Positions 32,656 through 42,311 are shown, counted from the stretch's first letter. The stretch: DNA of 42,620 nucleotides from JABEVB01 sp049965775 (GCA_049965775.1 JBMFVX010000005.1:1-42620), one strand, 5' to 3'. The notes: generated by a model not told the origin, from the letters alone. Program-made: numbers and translations.

Positions 32656-33288
32656 ATGGCTTTTACTTTACCTAATTTACCCTATGACTTCGCGGCTCTT
32701 GAGCCTGTGATTGATTCGCAGACCATGCAAATTCACCATGGTAAGCATCATGGTGCGTATGTAACTAATCTTAATAATGCCATTGCAGGCAAGGCCAACC
32801 TTGAGAGCAAAACAATTGAGGCTCTGGTAGGGGACCTGGCCTCGGTGCCGGAGGATATTCGCGGTGCGGTTCGCAACAATGGCGGCGGCCACATTAATCA
32901 CAGCATGTTCTGGCAAATTATGGCCCCAAAAGGGCAGGGTGGTGATGAGCCTACGGGAGAATTGGCCGAGGCCATCAAAGCAAGTTTTGGTTCGTTTGGA
33001 GACTTTAAGACGAAGCTGGCCGATGCAGGTATGAAGCGTTTTGGCTCTGGTTGGGCGTGGCTTGTGGTGAAGGGTGGCAAGTTGGCTATTGGCTCGACGG
33101 CTAACCAGGACAACCCTCTTATGGGTGATGCCATTGCCGGGCTTTCGGGTAAGCCGGTGCTCGGAGTGGATGTCTGGGAGCATGCCTACTATCTAAAATA
33201 TCAAAACAAGCGGGCCGACTACCTCGCGGCGTGGTGGGACGTTGTAAACTGGCAAAAAGTCGGCCAGCTTTATTTGGCGGCAAAGTAA
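32656..33288 (+). CDS. Superoxide dismutase, Mn/Fe family (Mn-type signature)
   Basis: A 210-residue cytosolic-type superoxide dismutase without a signal peptide. Metal ligands are His27 (MQIHHGKHH), a His in HINHSMFWQ, and Asp and His in DVWEHAYYLKY. The Gln in ANQDNPLM with Gly in GGGHINH is the pattern expected of manganese enzymes; iron or cambialistic use cannot be ruled out. ATG 32656 has AGGAG eight bases upstream; longer frames add an unrelated leader. It is transcribed alone, with its own promoter, ahead of an acyl-CoA dehydrogenase-like gene. Confidence 0.95.
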   Translation: MAFTLPNLPYDFAALEPVIDSQTMQIHHGKHHGAYVTNLNNAIAGKANLESKTIEALVGDLASVPEDIRGAVRNNGGGHINHSMFWQIMAPKGQGGDEPTGELAEAIKASFGSFGDFKTKLADAGMKRFGSGWAWLVVKGGKLAIGSTANQDNPLMGDAIAGLSGKPVLGVDVWEHAYYLKYQNKRADYLAAWWDVVNWQKVGQLYLAAK

Positions 33289-33477
33289 GACTTACATGCG
33301 GCATGGTCGTCAGCAAAGCTGTGCTGTTCCCTCGAATAGCTGCGGCCCATGTCGCACAGCGATGTGGCTGCCGGAGGGTACGGCGGTTTTGAACCAGCTG
33401 GCCGCTCATCGGGCGTGCCAAAGGCGGTGTTTTGTCGTACCGACTTTTCAGGTGGAGACAGGCGAGCGGCCTTTATC

Positions 33478-34563
33478 ATGAAAAACCGGCAAAGTGCATC
33501 TTGGCGAGGAGTACTCGCAGGCATTGCAGACAAGGCCGACGCAGTAGATTCCCACAGTCTTTGGCCACAGAGCAGCCTGCGACGCCTAAAGCAGGCAGGG
33601 GCGATGCGTTGGGCTGTAGAACGCAGGTTTGGCGGCACCGGTATGGCTGCGATGGCTCTTCATCGCCGGTATGAGCAGGTTGCCGCATGCTGCCTGACCA
33701 CTGCATTGGCCTGGACCCAGCGCGATGCCGCCGTTGGGCTTTTGCAGAGTTGCCCGGCAACACCGGCGATAGGCACGGTGCTACAGACATTGGCTCAAGG
33801 ACGCAGCTGGGCGACGATTGGAATTTCTCAGCTTACAACATCTACGCAACACCAGCATCAGCCTGCGGTAGTGGCCGCACGAACTGCCGCCGGCTGGACG
33901 CTCGATGGTCGTATCCCCTGGGTGACGGGAGCGAATGAGAGCCGCTGGATTGTTGTCGGCACCAAAACAACCAATCGGCAAGAACTTCTGGTATTGCTGC
34001 CAACGTCGCACAAGGGTGTGACGCCGGAGAGGCCGCCGCCGATGGCCGCGTTAAATGGGTCCAAGACCTGTGCGGTCCGGCTTAAAGGCGTCGAGGTGCT
34101 CCCCAGCCTTGTGCTGTTGGGACCATGCGCACATGTGCTGGCTGCAACCGATGCCGTGCGGCGCTTTTCATTAACAACATGTGTGCTTCCACTTGGGGTT
34201 GCCGCCGGCGCAATTTCCGCGGCTCGATTGGTGTTGTCGGGACGCTCGGCCGAATGCCGCCGAAGCGTCGCGACACTCCGGAACGAATACAAGCATCTGG
34301 CCCGGTGCGTTTACCGGCGCGGCTCCGGCGGTAAGCTGCCTTTGAGCGAGGCCGCAGCGCTGCGGGCCAAGGCCAACCTGTTGGCTTTCCGATCTTCGCT
34401 GATGTGCCTTGAACTCTCGAAAGGCCGGGGATTTGTCATGGGAAATGCGGCGCAGCGTCGAGTGCGCGAAGCGATGTTCTGCTGTGTGTGGTCGAGCAAC
34501 GCGCATGTGATAGAGGAGACGGTGCGGCAGCTTGCTTTGGCGGCTCCCGATGCAGCGCCGTAG
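33478..34563 (+). CDS. Acyl-CoA dehydrogenase-fold protein
   Basis: A ~361-residue protein with the three-part acyl-CoA dehydrogenase fold. A helical N-terminal part (LWPQSSLRRLKQAGAMRWAV; TTALAWTQRDAAVGLL) is followed by the beta domain with the flavin-site pattern (WATIGISQLTTST; TAAGWTLDGRIPWVTGANES), then a C-terminal helical bundle. The usual catalytic Glu of the Tyr-Glu-Gly type is not evident, so the reaction is uncertain; some relatives are flavin monooxygenases or have lost activity. The start is unclear: ATG 33478 fits the fold but lacks a good ribosome-binding site; ATG 33349 is the longer alternative. No electron-transfer flavoprotein or thiolase genes are close. Confidence 0.7.
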   Translation: MKNRQSASWRGVLAGIADKADAVDSHSLWPQSSLRRLKQAGAMRWAVERRFGGTGMAAMALHRRYEQVAACCLTTALAWTQRDAAVGLLQSCPATPAIGTVLQTLAQGRSWATIGISQLTTSTQHQHQPAVVAARTAAGWTLDGRIPWVTGANESRWIVVGTKTTNRQELLVLLPTSHKGVTPERPPPMAALNGSKTCAVRLKGVEVLPSLVLLGPCAHVLAATDAVRRFSLTTCVLPLGVAAGAISAARLVLSGRSAECRRSVATLRNEYKHLARCVYRRGSGGKLPLSEAAALRAKANLLAFRSSLMCLELSKGRGFVMGNAAQRRVREAMFCCVWSSNAHVIEETVRQLALAAPDAAP

Positions 34564-34588
34564 AGCCGGCGGAGCAGCATATTGCGAA

Positions 34589-37500
34589 TTAAGCCGAGAG
34601 AATAATAGGTGGCTCTGCAGCGACTTTGGATTGACTTATCGGAATAAGGCGCCGATCTTCGGCGAGCATGGCGGCAAAGTCCTCGGGAGCCAGAGGTTTG
34701 CTGAAATAGTAGCCCTGCATGGCGCGACATTCCAGTAGTTTTAGCAGCGTGACCTGTTCGGCTTTTTCAACGCCTTCGGCAACGGTATGGAGCTGCAGGT
34801 TGCCGGCAAGGTCAATAATGGTGTCAACCACGGCCAGGTCTTTCGGATCGTCGAGCATGCCGCGAACAAACGAAATGTCTATCTTCAGCGTATCTATGGG
34901 AAATCTTGTCAAATAGCTCAGGCTTGAGTAGCCTGTGCCGAAATCATCGAGCGAAAAACGAATGCCAAGCTTTTTCAATTCAATCATGCGTGCCCGGAGG
35001 GAATCGGTTTGCGACATCAGCGTGCCCTCGGTAATTTCCAATTCCAGCAGGCGGGGGTCAAGACCGGTTGCGCTCAGTACATTGGCGATGGTGTTGGTAA
35101 GCGATGCTTCGCGGCACTGTATGCCGGAGAGATTAACCGCCACCGGCACCACAGGCAGGCCGCTGTTTTGCCAGCGTTTGATCTGATGGCACGCGGAATT
35201 CAGTATCCAGGAGCCCAGGATCAGCATGAGGCCCCTTTCTTCGGCAAGCGGGATGAACTTTGCCGGCGATATGAGTCCGCGCTGCGGGTGGCGCCATCGG
35301 ATTAAAGCTTCCGCCCCGATGATCTTGCCGGTGCTTAGATCCACCTGTGGTTGGTAATGAAGAACAAATTGTTCCTTGTGCAGCGCCTCGCGCAGGTCAT
35401 TTTCCATCCAGAGGGTTTCAACGGTTGCGGCGTGCATCTCAGGCGAATGAACGGCAAAGCGGTTGCGGCCGTCCTTTTTTGCACGGTAGAGGGCTTCGTC
35501 GGCATTGCGCAGCAATTCGCCGCAGTCCTGTCCATCGCGCGGAAAAAGACTCATGCCCATACTGCAGGTAATATGGAATGTATGGCCCGAGATGACAAAC
35601 GGAACGCTCATAGTCTGGAGTATTTTTTCGGCGACCTGTGCGACCTCGTCAGCCGAAGCAGGCTGCGGCAGGATGACCACAAACTCATCGCCGCCCAGGC
35701 GTGCCACGGTGTCCTCCGATCGAAGGGCGGACCGCAGACGTCGAGCTGCCCGCTGCAGCAACTCGTCGCCAAAGTCATGCCCGAGTGTATCATTGACGCT
35801 CTTAAAATTGTCCAGGTCCAGGAAGATAACGCCCACCGTGGTATTTTCCCGGCGTGCGTGCCGCAGCGATTGTTCAAGTCGGTCGTTAAGAAGCGTGCGA
35901 TTGGGTAGATTGGTCAGCGGATCATGATAAGCAAGATATTTAATGCGTTCTTCCGCGGCCTTGCGATCGCTGATGTCGCGGAAAATGCCCAAGAGTAGTG
36001 ATCGGCCCTGAAACTCCACGCGTGATTCGCTGAGTTCAACCGGGTATGTGGCGAAGTTTTTGCGCAAAGCCACGGTTGTGGTGTTGACCGTTTGTCCATC
36101 ATCCAGGACTTTTATCTGCCGCGTTTGTGCGTCATCCTGAGCCTGGGGCGGAAAGAGCTGGCTGGAACGCATTGCCAGCAGTTCATGGCGTGAATATCCA
36201 AACTGCTCGCAGGCGCGACGATTGGCTTCAAGAATGCGGCCATCGGCATCCATGAGCAAAATGGCGTCGCCGGCGCCCTCCATGATAAGATGGTAGCGCT
36301 GCTCGGAATCGCGAAGAGCGTGTTCGGCGATTCGACGGGTTTGTTCACGCTCAAGGTCGTCGAGTGCAAATGAGAGGGCGGCGGCCATCTCCGCGATGAG
36401 CGTTTTGACCTGTGCATCGAACAGGGTGCTGTTTTGTCCGAATAGAGCCATGGCGCCCACGAATTTTCCGCCCTGGCCTAGCGGCCAAAAGCCGGCCACG
36501 CGCAGCGTTGTTTCAAGTCGGCGGGTGCCGAATGAAAATACCGCAGGCGCATCAAAATTGGAGGCGACCACCGGCTCGGGGCGAAGCGCGACACGATCTA
36601 ATTGTGAGGCGCACGCCAGAATCAACCGGTTCAACTCGCGGTCGTCAATGCCGGAAAAATCGCCAGCGCCAGCCCAGGCTGCCACTACCGGTTCATGCGA
36701 GTCGCTGTTAAAAAGCACGATGGCGCTAAGGCAAAAGGCGCCTTCCTTAACGGCAACCTGGCATACTTTGTCAAAAAGGGCCGCCTGCTCGGAGCGGTGC
36801 GCTATCAATTGATGTATATGCCCTAGAGCTTCATGCAGGTTTTTGACCTGGTGCAGATTGGACTCGGCGCGGAACCGGTCGAGTATGGCTGCCAGCATGG
36901 AGCGATACATCGCAATGAAAAGTCCAAGAACGACAGCGGCAACGCCGAGTTCCAAGGCAAGGTAGATGGCGAGCCTGTGCTTCAACGCAACGAGCCTCTG
37001 CCCGAACGAATCAGCCAGTTGCGTGATGCTGTCATGAAAGAGACGGGCCGCCGCATGAGAGCTGGCCGCCGAGAACTGCAGCAGACTACCTCGCAGAGGG
37101 GCTGTTAAGGCGCCAGCTTGAAGTTGTGCATTCAGCTTGGCAAGCCGGGCTTGCTGAAGCTTAAGGCTTTGCAGGTTTTTGTTAATGGTGCTGTTGGCAG
37201 CGGGCTGATGAGCATCGGAGCGGGTCATGTCCAACTGAATGGCCGACAAATTGGTGTCAATGATGGCCAACTGATGTTGCAGCAGCGGCAGCATTGGAGC
37301 GGCGTGCTTATGCTGCAACAGCAAATTATCGGCAAGGTTAATGTGGTTGATAAGCGATGGAATTTGCATGCGCAGGGCGTCTACCTGATAGACCTCGCCT
37401 ACAGAACCGGTGTATCCCATTTCGGCTGTGTCTGCAGTGTGAACAATTAGATTCCATATATTGGCCAGGAGCACATCATGGCGATAGTTCAGTTCGCTGC

Positions 37501-37912
37501 TGGTAAGGCCCGTGTGATGCGCCGCGAGATTTTTCCATTCGTGCTTGATGATGCGCCAGCGCATGCTTGAGTCGAGAGGATTTTGCAGTCGCTGATCGAG
37601 CCTGGAGAATGATTGCATGCGGTTTTCGATGTTGCGGTCAAGCTGGTGCAATCTGGCAAGAGCCTGATCGCTGCCACCCAGGCTGGCCGCCACAAGTTGT
37701 CGCCGCTGCTGAATTTTTATCATCATGGAGATCAGCGGCTTAACATATTTGACCCAGTCGAGATCAAGTTCGGCTTGGGCAATCGCCGCGCGCTGGGACA
37801 TGTAGAACTCAACGGCGGGAATGGCAATTGCAATGGCGATCGCAAGGCCTACGATCACAACCTTTCGGGCATGCGGTGGTCGCATGGATTGTTTTGCGGC
37901 AGATGTTCTCAT
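34589..37912 (-). CDS. Membrane-anchored GAF-PAS-GGDEF-EAL c-di-GMP protein
   Basis: A 1107-residue signalling protein. A transmembrane helix (~18-38) is followed by a ~270-residue helical periplasmic sensor with heptad-like leucines. A second helix (~316-340), a GAF-like domain (~365-530), a PAS domain (~545-665, YHLIMEGAGDAILLMDADGR), GGDEF (~670-835) and EAL (~845-1095) follow. The cyclase signature RLGGDEF is intact and a clear inhibitory RxxD was not identified. The EAL side has AEALIRW and DDFGTGYSSLSYL, so both cyclase and phosphodiesterase activity are possible. The start ATG 37912 has a weak ribosome-binding site. The 213 bases up to the tRNA show nothing else. Confidence 0.9.
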   Translation of the reverse strand: MRTSAAKQSMRPPHARKVVIVGLAIAIAIAIPAVEFYMSQRAAIAQAELDLDWVKYVKPLISMMIKIQQRRQLVAASLGGSDQALARLHQLDRNIENRMQSFSRLDQRLQNPLDSSMRWRIIKHEWKNLAAHHTGLTSSELNYRHDVLLANIWNLIVHTADTAEMGYTGSVGEVYQVDALRMQIPSLINHINLADNLLLQHKHAAPMLPLLQHQLAIIDTNLSAIQLDMTRSDAHQPAANSTINKNLQSLKLQQARLAKLNAQLQAGALTAPLRGSLLQFSAASSHAAARLFHDSITQLADSFGQRLVALKHRLAIYLALELGVAAVVLGLFIAMYRSMLAAILDRFRAESNLHQVKNLHEALGHIHQLIAHRSEQAALFDKVCQVAVKEGAFCLSAIVLFNSDSHEPVVAAWAGAGDFSGIDDRELNRLILACASQLDRVALRPEPVVASNFDAPAVFSFGTRRLETTLRVAGFWPLGQGGKFVGAMALFGQNSTLFDAQVKTLIAEMAAALSFALDDLEREQTRRIAEHALRDSEQRYHLIMEGAGDAILLMDADGRILEANRRACEQFGYSRHELLAMRSSQLFPPQAQDDAQTRQIKVLDDGQTVNTTTVALRKNFATYPVELSESRVEFQGRSLLLGIFRDISDRKAAEERIKYLAYHDPLTNLPNRTLLNDRLEQSLRHARRENTTVGVIFLDLDNFKSVNDTLGHDFGDELLQRAARRLRSALRSEDTVARLGGDEFVVILPQPASADEVAQVAEKILQTMSVPFVISGHTFHITCSMGMSLFPRDGQDCGELLRNADEALYRAKKDGRNRFAVHSPEMHAATVETLWMENDLREALHKEQFVLHYQPQVDLSTGKIIGAEALIRWRHPQRGLISPAKFIPLAEERGLMLILGSWILNSACHQIKRWQNSGLPVVPVAVNLSGIQCREASLTNTIANVLSATGLDPRLLELEITEGTLMSQTDSLRARMIELKKLGIRFSLDDFGTGYSSLSYLTRFPIDTLKIDISFVRGMLDDPKDLAVVDTIIDLAGNLQLHTVAEGVEKAEQVTLLKLLECRAMQGYYFSKPLAPEDFAAMLAEDRRLIPISQSKVAAEPPIILSA

Positions 37913-38125
37913 AAGTGCAGTGTCCCTGCGAATTTATCGGCTATGGATGGCAGGGTACTCAATAGCAATTTGAGCTTCACGCACGATTTTTTGGCGATTG
38001 GGTTGCGAGCGTCCGATAATTGCACTTGACCGGTAAGATCGGCCTTTTGAAGGGGTTGCTGCAGGGGGCAGCCAGAGCTTATGCATGGCGTTAGATATAA
38101 AAGGAATAGCCAATGGGTAGGTTAC

Positions 38126-38208
38126 TGCGGGCGAGAGGAGTCGAACCTCCACGTCTTTTGGACACTAGAACCTGAATCTAGCGCGTCTGCCAATTCCGCC
38201 ACGCCCGC
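38126..38208 (-). tRNA. tRNA-Leu (anticodon CAG)
   Basis: On the minus strand the acceptor GCGGGCG pairs with CGCCCGC and A is the discriminator. The anticodon loop TTCAGGT inside CTAGA/TCTAG reads CAG. A long variable arm and T-arm GAGGTTCGACTCC identify a class II leucine tRNA. CCA is not encoded. Confidence 0.95.
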
Positions 38209-38221
38209 GAAACATGAACGA

Positions 38222-38251
38222 ATTGTAATGCCAAGCAGGACAAAAATCCAA
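38222..38251 (-). promoter_or_regulatory. Promoter of tRNA-Leu(CAG)
   Basis: Read on the minus strand: TTGGAT (38251-38246), 18 bp, TACAAT (38227-38222), followed by the tRNA 14 bases later. It lies between the kdsB stop and the tRNA, so the tRNA can be expressed on its own. Confidence 0.6.
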
Positions 38252-38253
38252 CC

Positions 38254-39006
38254 TCACACAAACGCCCGGCGTGCCACAAATGCTTCATAATCAGCCGGGG
38301 TGTCTATTCCATGCGGAGCGTTGAGTGTGCGAACCACTAGAATCTTATGACCGAGGTATAACGCGCGGAGTTGTTCCAACTTTTCGGCGCATTCGAGCTG
38401 GCAGGGGGGGGCTGCGGCCAGTTGCAGCAGCACGTCGCGTCGGTACGCGTAAATGCCGAGGTGCTTCTGGTAGCATCGGCCGACATCTGTTTGGCTTGTG
38501 ATGTTTCCGTCGCGATCAAATGGAATGACGCTTCGCGAGAAGTACAAAGCGCTGCTCTGCTGGTCGCACACAACCTTCACTACGTTTGGTGAGAGTAATT
38601 CCTGACGGCTTGCCACCGGCGCTGCGGCGGTTGACATGCCGGTACTTGGAGTGCTGCAGGCGACAATCAACTCGTCAATAAGCTCCGGGGCAATTTCCGG
38701 CTCGTCGCCTTGTACGTTTACCACTATGTCGTAACGCGCAAAAGCGGGTCGTGCGGCGACTTCAGCGATGCGGTCGGTTCCTGAAAGATGTGTTGATTGT
38801 GTTAATTCGCATCGGCCGCCAAAAGATTGTACCGCGGCGGCGATTCGCTGATCGTCGGTGGCCACCACCACCAAGTCGGCGCGTTTTGCCTTTGAAGCCT
38901 GCTCCACCACATGCTCGATCAGGTATTTACCAGTGCGATTAAGCAGCGGCTTGCCTAGCAATCGCGTGGAATTGAAACGTGCTGGAATAACAATCATGGC
39001 GAGCAC
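38254..39006 (-). CDS. kdsB: 3-deoxy-manno-octulosonate cytidylyltransferase
   Basis: A 250-residue nucleotidyltransferase making CMP-Kdo, which activates Kdo for the inner core of lipopolysaccharide. The N-terminal VIPARFNSTRLLGKPLL, VATDDQRIA, SGTDRIAEV and VVNVQGDEPEI are signature positions; the C-terminal LECAEKLEQLRAL is typical too. GTG 39006 is used because GGAG is nine bases upstream; ATG 38997 is possible. It starts six bases after the HIT gene, forming a two-gene unit. Its presence indicates an outer membrane with Kdo-containing lipid A. Confidence 0.95.
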   Translation of the reverse strand: MLAMIVIPARFNSTRLLGKPLLNRTGKYLIEHVVEQASKAKRADLVVVATDDQRIAAAVQSFGGRCELTQSTHLSGTDRIAEVAARPAFARYDIVVNVQGDEPEIAPELIDELIVACSTPSTGMSTAAAPVASRQELLSPNVVKVVCDQQSSALYFSRSVIPFDRDGNITSQTDVGRCYQKHLGIYAYRRDVLLQLAAAPPCQLECAEKLEQLRALYLGHKILVVRTLNAPHGIDTPADYEAFVARRAFV

Positions 39007-39012
39007 GATATT

Positions 39013-39555
39013 TTACTCCGTTGAAAGATTATGCTGTAAGGCGCGGGCTGTACCTGTCGGTAAAACCTTGGCGGCTGCGGCAAGAAGGGCTTTGTAGGCC
39101 TCAGTCAATGCCTGTGGAATGACCCGCACATTGCCTGTGACGCTCATGAAGTTAACGTCGCCATTCCACCGTGGCACGATGTGCATGTGCACATGGCCCG
39201 GAACGCCCGCTCCGGCGCAGCGGCCGATGTTCAGACCGATATTGAAACCCTGCGGATTCATGGCTTCGGAAAGCAGTTGTTGACCCAATACCACCAGTTC
39301 CATCATAGAGCTACGCGTATCGGTGGAAAGCTGGCTGAGGTCGGCAGCGTGCTGGTATGGCGCTACCAGTAGATGCCCGTTAACATAAGGAAACTTATTC
39401 ATCATCAAAATGCATCGGCTGTTGCGTGCCAGCACCAAATGTGGCGCATCGCTTTGCGGCATGGTGGCTGCCTCACACAGAAAGCATCCCGTACCACCGT
39501 CGGCAACCGTTCGAATGTAATCAATGCGCCAGGGAGCCCATAAAGCGTCGTTCAT
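39013..39555 (-). CDS. HIT-family nucleotide hydrolase/phosphorylase
   Basis: A 180-residue histidine-triad protein with HVHMHIVPRW as its active-site triad. The N-terminal WAPWRIDYIRTV and GCFLCEAA match the longer HIT group that includes diadenosine tetraphosphate phosphorylases. AGGAA precedes ATG 39555. Its stop lies six bases before kdsB. The exact nucleotide substrate cannot be read from sequence. Confidence 0.9.
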   Translation of the reverse strand: MNDALWAPWRIDYIRTVADGGTGCFLCEAATMPQSDAPHLVLARNSRCILMMNKFPYVNGHLLVAPYQHAADLSQLSTDTRSSMMELVVLGQQLLSEAMNPQGFNIGLNIGRCAGAGVPGHVHMHIVPRWNGDVNFMSVTGNVRVIPQALTEAYKALLAAAAKVLPTGTARALQHNLSTE

Positions 39556-39577
39556 GCTTCAATTCCTGCCAACTCGT

Positions 39578-39607
39578 TTGACCAACATACGGCCATGCGG
39601 GCATTAT
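39578..39607 (+). promoter_or_regulatory. Candidate zwf promoter
   Basis: TTGACC (39578-39583), 18 bp and a weak -10 CATTAT (39602-39607), in the divergent gap between the HIT gene and zwf. The -10 box is poor, so this call is tentative. Confidence 0.35.
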
Positions 39608-39642
39608 ATGGCGGATTGGGTAACTTTACCGAGGACGGTGTG

Positions 39643-41202
39643 ATGACAGATGCTTCCAGAAAATCGGCTGCCGGTAATATTGCCGAGCCTTGTGTTGTGG
39701 TCATTTTTGGAGCCACTGGTGATTTGACGGGACGCAAGCTATTGCCGGCCATTTATAACTTGACCCGGGACGGCGCTTTGCCGAAGTCTTCGGTGATGGT
39801 TGGGTTTGCCCGGAGAGCAAAGACAGACGAACAATTTCGGGCTGAAATGCTTGACGCGGTCAATAAGTTTTCGCGCGTAAAGCCGGCTGAGAAAGAAGTA
39901 TGGGACGATTTAGCGCAGCGTTTATTTTATCATCAAAGCACATTTGAGGATGCCGGCGGGTATCAATCGCTCGCCAAACGCCTGTCTGAATTAGACAAGC
40001 GTTTTGGCACCGGCGGTCGCAGATTGTACTACCTTTCGACCAGCCCGACGGAATTTGCGCCGATTGTAGATCACCTGGGCGAGTCGGGCTTGGGCAATAT
40101 TGATCCGTTCAGCAGCAGCGCCTGGCGTCGCATCATTGTGGAGAAGCCATTCGGGCGAAATCTTTCCACAGCGCGAGAGCTTAACACCCATATAAATCGG
40201 GTATTTGACGAGTCGCAGGTATTTCGCATAGACCATTACCTTGGCAAGCAGACCGTGCAGAATTTTTTAATCTTTCGCTTCGCCAACGGCATTTTTGAGC
40301 CGATCTGGAACCGTCGTTATGTGGATCATGTGCAGATCACCGTTGGCGAAACTCTTGGGGTGGAGGGGCGCGGCGGTTACTTTGAAACAGCGGGCACACT
40401 GCGCGATATGCTGCAGAACCATCTGATGCAATTGCTGACGTTAATTGCAATGGAGCCGCCGGTGGCGCTCGACGGTGATGCCATCCGCGACGAAAAAGTA
40501 CGTGTTCTAAAATCTATTCCATTATTTACCCCGCAGGAAGTGGCGGATTACACGGTACGCGGTCAATATTCGGCTGGGCAGGTTGATGGTAAGCAAGTCG
40601 TGGGCTACCACGAGGAGCGTGGCGTGGCGCCGCAGAGTGTTACCGAAACGTACGCGGCGGTAAAACTGTACATCAACAATTGGCGCTGGCAGGGGGTGCC
40701 GTTTTATCTGCGCAGCGGCAAGCACATGCATAGGCAGGGGTCGGAGTTGAGCATCCACTTTAATTCGGCTCCCGGGGTATTGTTTAATGCACAGGCAAAT
40801 CGCGTGGCGCGTAATGTGCTGACGCTTCGGGTGCAGCCCAATGAGGGTATTTCGCTTTTAATTAATGCCAAGCGACCGGGTACCACCACCCGAATAAGCC
40901 CGGTGCACATGGATTTTGAATACCATGAGGCGTTCGGCAGCTATTCACCGGAAGCATACGAGCGGCTTCTGCTGGATGCCATTCTCGGGGATTCAACGCT
41001 GTTTATTCGCCGCGATGAAGTTGAGTGTTCATGGGCGATCATAGACCGTATTGAAGAGGGATGGCAAACTGGACTTTCGCCACTGGCCGTTTACGAACCT
41101 GGAAGTTGGGGCCCCGCTGAGGCCGACATGCTGCTGGCGCGTGATGGCCGTTCCTGGGACCGGCTTGGCTCTGATGGGGCTACCACAGCATCTGGCAAAT
41201 AA
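39643..41202 (+). CDS. zwf: Glucose-6-phosphate dehydrogenase
   Basis: A 519-residue enzyme opening the oxidative pentose phosphate pathway by oxidising glucose 6-phosphate with NAD(P)+. The cofactor motif is GATGDLTGRKL (~23), the substrate/catalytic motif RIDHYLGKQ (~203), and EKPFGRNL, NRRYVDHVQIT and RSGKHM are also conserved. ATG 39643 has GAGGA seven bases upstream, and an in-frame earlier ATG would add 16 unrelated residues. It is directly followed by purM (gap of at most 26 bases). No pgl or gnd is adjacent. Confidence 0.97.
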   Translation: MTDASRKSAAGNIAEPCVVVIFGATGDLTGRKLLPAIYNLTRDGALPKSSVMVGFARRAKTDEQFRAEMLDAVNKFSRVKPAEKEVWDDLAQRLFYHQSTFEDAGGYQSLAKRLSELDKRFGTGGRRLYYLSTSPTEFAPIVDHLGESGLGNIDPFSSSAWRRIIVEKPFGRNLSTARELNTHINRVFDESQVFRIDHYLGKQTVQNFLIFRFANGIFEPIWNRRYVDHVQITVGETLGVEGRGGYFETAGTLRDMLQNHLMQLLTLIAMEPPVALDGDAIRDEKVRVLKSIPLFTPQEVADYTVRGQYSAGQVDGKQVVGYHEERGVAPQSVTETYAAVKLYINNWRWQGVPFYLRSGKHMHRQGSELSIHFNSAPGVLFNAQANRVARNVLTLRVQPNEGISLLINAKRPGTTTRISPVHMDFEYHEAFGSYSPEAYERLLLDAILGDSTLFIRRDEVECSWAIIDRIEEGWQTGLSPLAVYEPGSWGPAEADMLLARDGRSWDRLGSDGATTASGK

Positions 41203-41228
41203 TTGTGCATCGGTTAAACTTTGCCCGC

Positions 41229-42311
41229 ATGATGAGCAATCGAAAACAGAACGTAACATATAAAACCGCCGGTGTGGATATTAACGCCGGCGACGAGATG
41301 GTGGACCAAATAAAGCACCTGTGCGGGAGAACCTACAGCCCGCGTGTGCTTGGTAAGTATGGGGCTTTTGCCGGTCTTTTCAGGCTGGATTACAACGAAA
41401 AACTCTTTGCCCGAAACTATCGAGAGCCGGTGCTCATTGCGTGCACCGATGGTGTCGGCACCAAAATTAAGGTCGCCGCCCAGATGCGGAAGTACGATAC
41501 CGTGGGCATAGACCTCGTGGCCATGAGCGTTAACGACCTGATCGTGCAAGGCGGCGAGCCGCTGTTTTTTCTTGACTATCTGGCTGTGCACAAGCTTGAT
41601 CCGGCAGTTACAACCCAAATGGTCAAGGGCGTATCGGATGGCTGCCTGGAGTCCGGGGCTGCTCTGCTCGGCGGCGAAACCGCCGAAATGCCTGCGGTTT
41701 ATGCGCCCGGTGAGTTTGACATGGCTGGCTTTGCTGTGGGAGTTGTGGAGAAAAGCCGCGTACTCGATGGCAGCACGGTGGAGATTGGCGACAGCATCAT
41801 TGGTTTGCCTTCAAGCGGATTGCATTCCAATGGATATGCTTTGGTGCGGCACATCTGCTTCGATAAGTTGGGGTTGTCCACTGATGCATATATTCCTGAA
41901 CTCCGCTGTCAATTGGGCGAAGAGTTGCTGCGGCCAACACGTATCTATGTAAAGTCGGTACTTGGGTTGCTGCAACACTATAAAGTGAAGCGGGTCGTTA
42001 AGGCCATGAGCCACATTACCGGTGGCGGTTTGCCGGGCAATCTTCCGCGTGTTTTGCCGGAAGGAATGGCCGTTCGCATTAAACGGGACTCATGGACGCC
42101 GCCGCCGATTTTCGATTGGTTGCAGAAAAACGGCCCCGTGGATAGCGACGAAATGTTCAATGTGTTTAACATGGGCATAGGCTATTGTTTTGTGGTGGCC
42201 CCCAAGTTTACGCGTTATGTTATGTCGCACTTAAGAGGTTTGGGTGAAAAGCCCGTGTTTCTTGGCAAGGTAAAAGCGGCGTCTGGTGGTGTGGATTTTG
42301 AGTGGAGCTGA
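41229..42311 (+). CDS. purM: Phosphoribosylformylglycinamidine cyclo-ligase
   Basis: A ~360-residue AIR synthetase, closing the imidazole ring in purine synthesis with ATP. Diagnostic stretches are IACTDGVGTKIKVA, DLVAMSVNDLIVQGGEPLFF, LLGGETAEMPAVY and SHITGGGLPGNLPRV. The start is uncertain: ATG 41229, ATG 41232 and GTG 41205 are in frame and none has a strong ribosome-binding site. It follows zwf closely and ends in a strong terminator. The frame is intact to the stop at 42309-42311. Confidence 0.95.
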   Translation: MMSNRKQNVTYKTAGVDINAGDEMVDQIKHLCGRTYSPRVLGKYGAFAGLFRLDYNEKLFARNYREPVLIACTDGVGTKIKVAAQMRKYDTVGIDLVAMSVNDLIVQGGEPLFFLDYLAVHKLDPAVTTQMVKGVSDGCLESGAALLGGETAEMPAVYAPGEFDMAGFAVGVVEKSRVLDGSTVEIGDSIIGLPSSGLHSNGYALVRHICFDKLGLSTDAYIPELRCQLGEELLRPTRIYVKSVLGLLQHYKVKRVVKAMSHITGGGLPGNLPRVLPEGMAVRIKRDSWTPPPIFDWLQKNGPVDSDEMFNVFNMGIGYCFVVAPKFTRYVMSHLRGLGEKPVFLGKVKAASGGVDFEWS

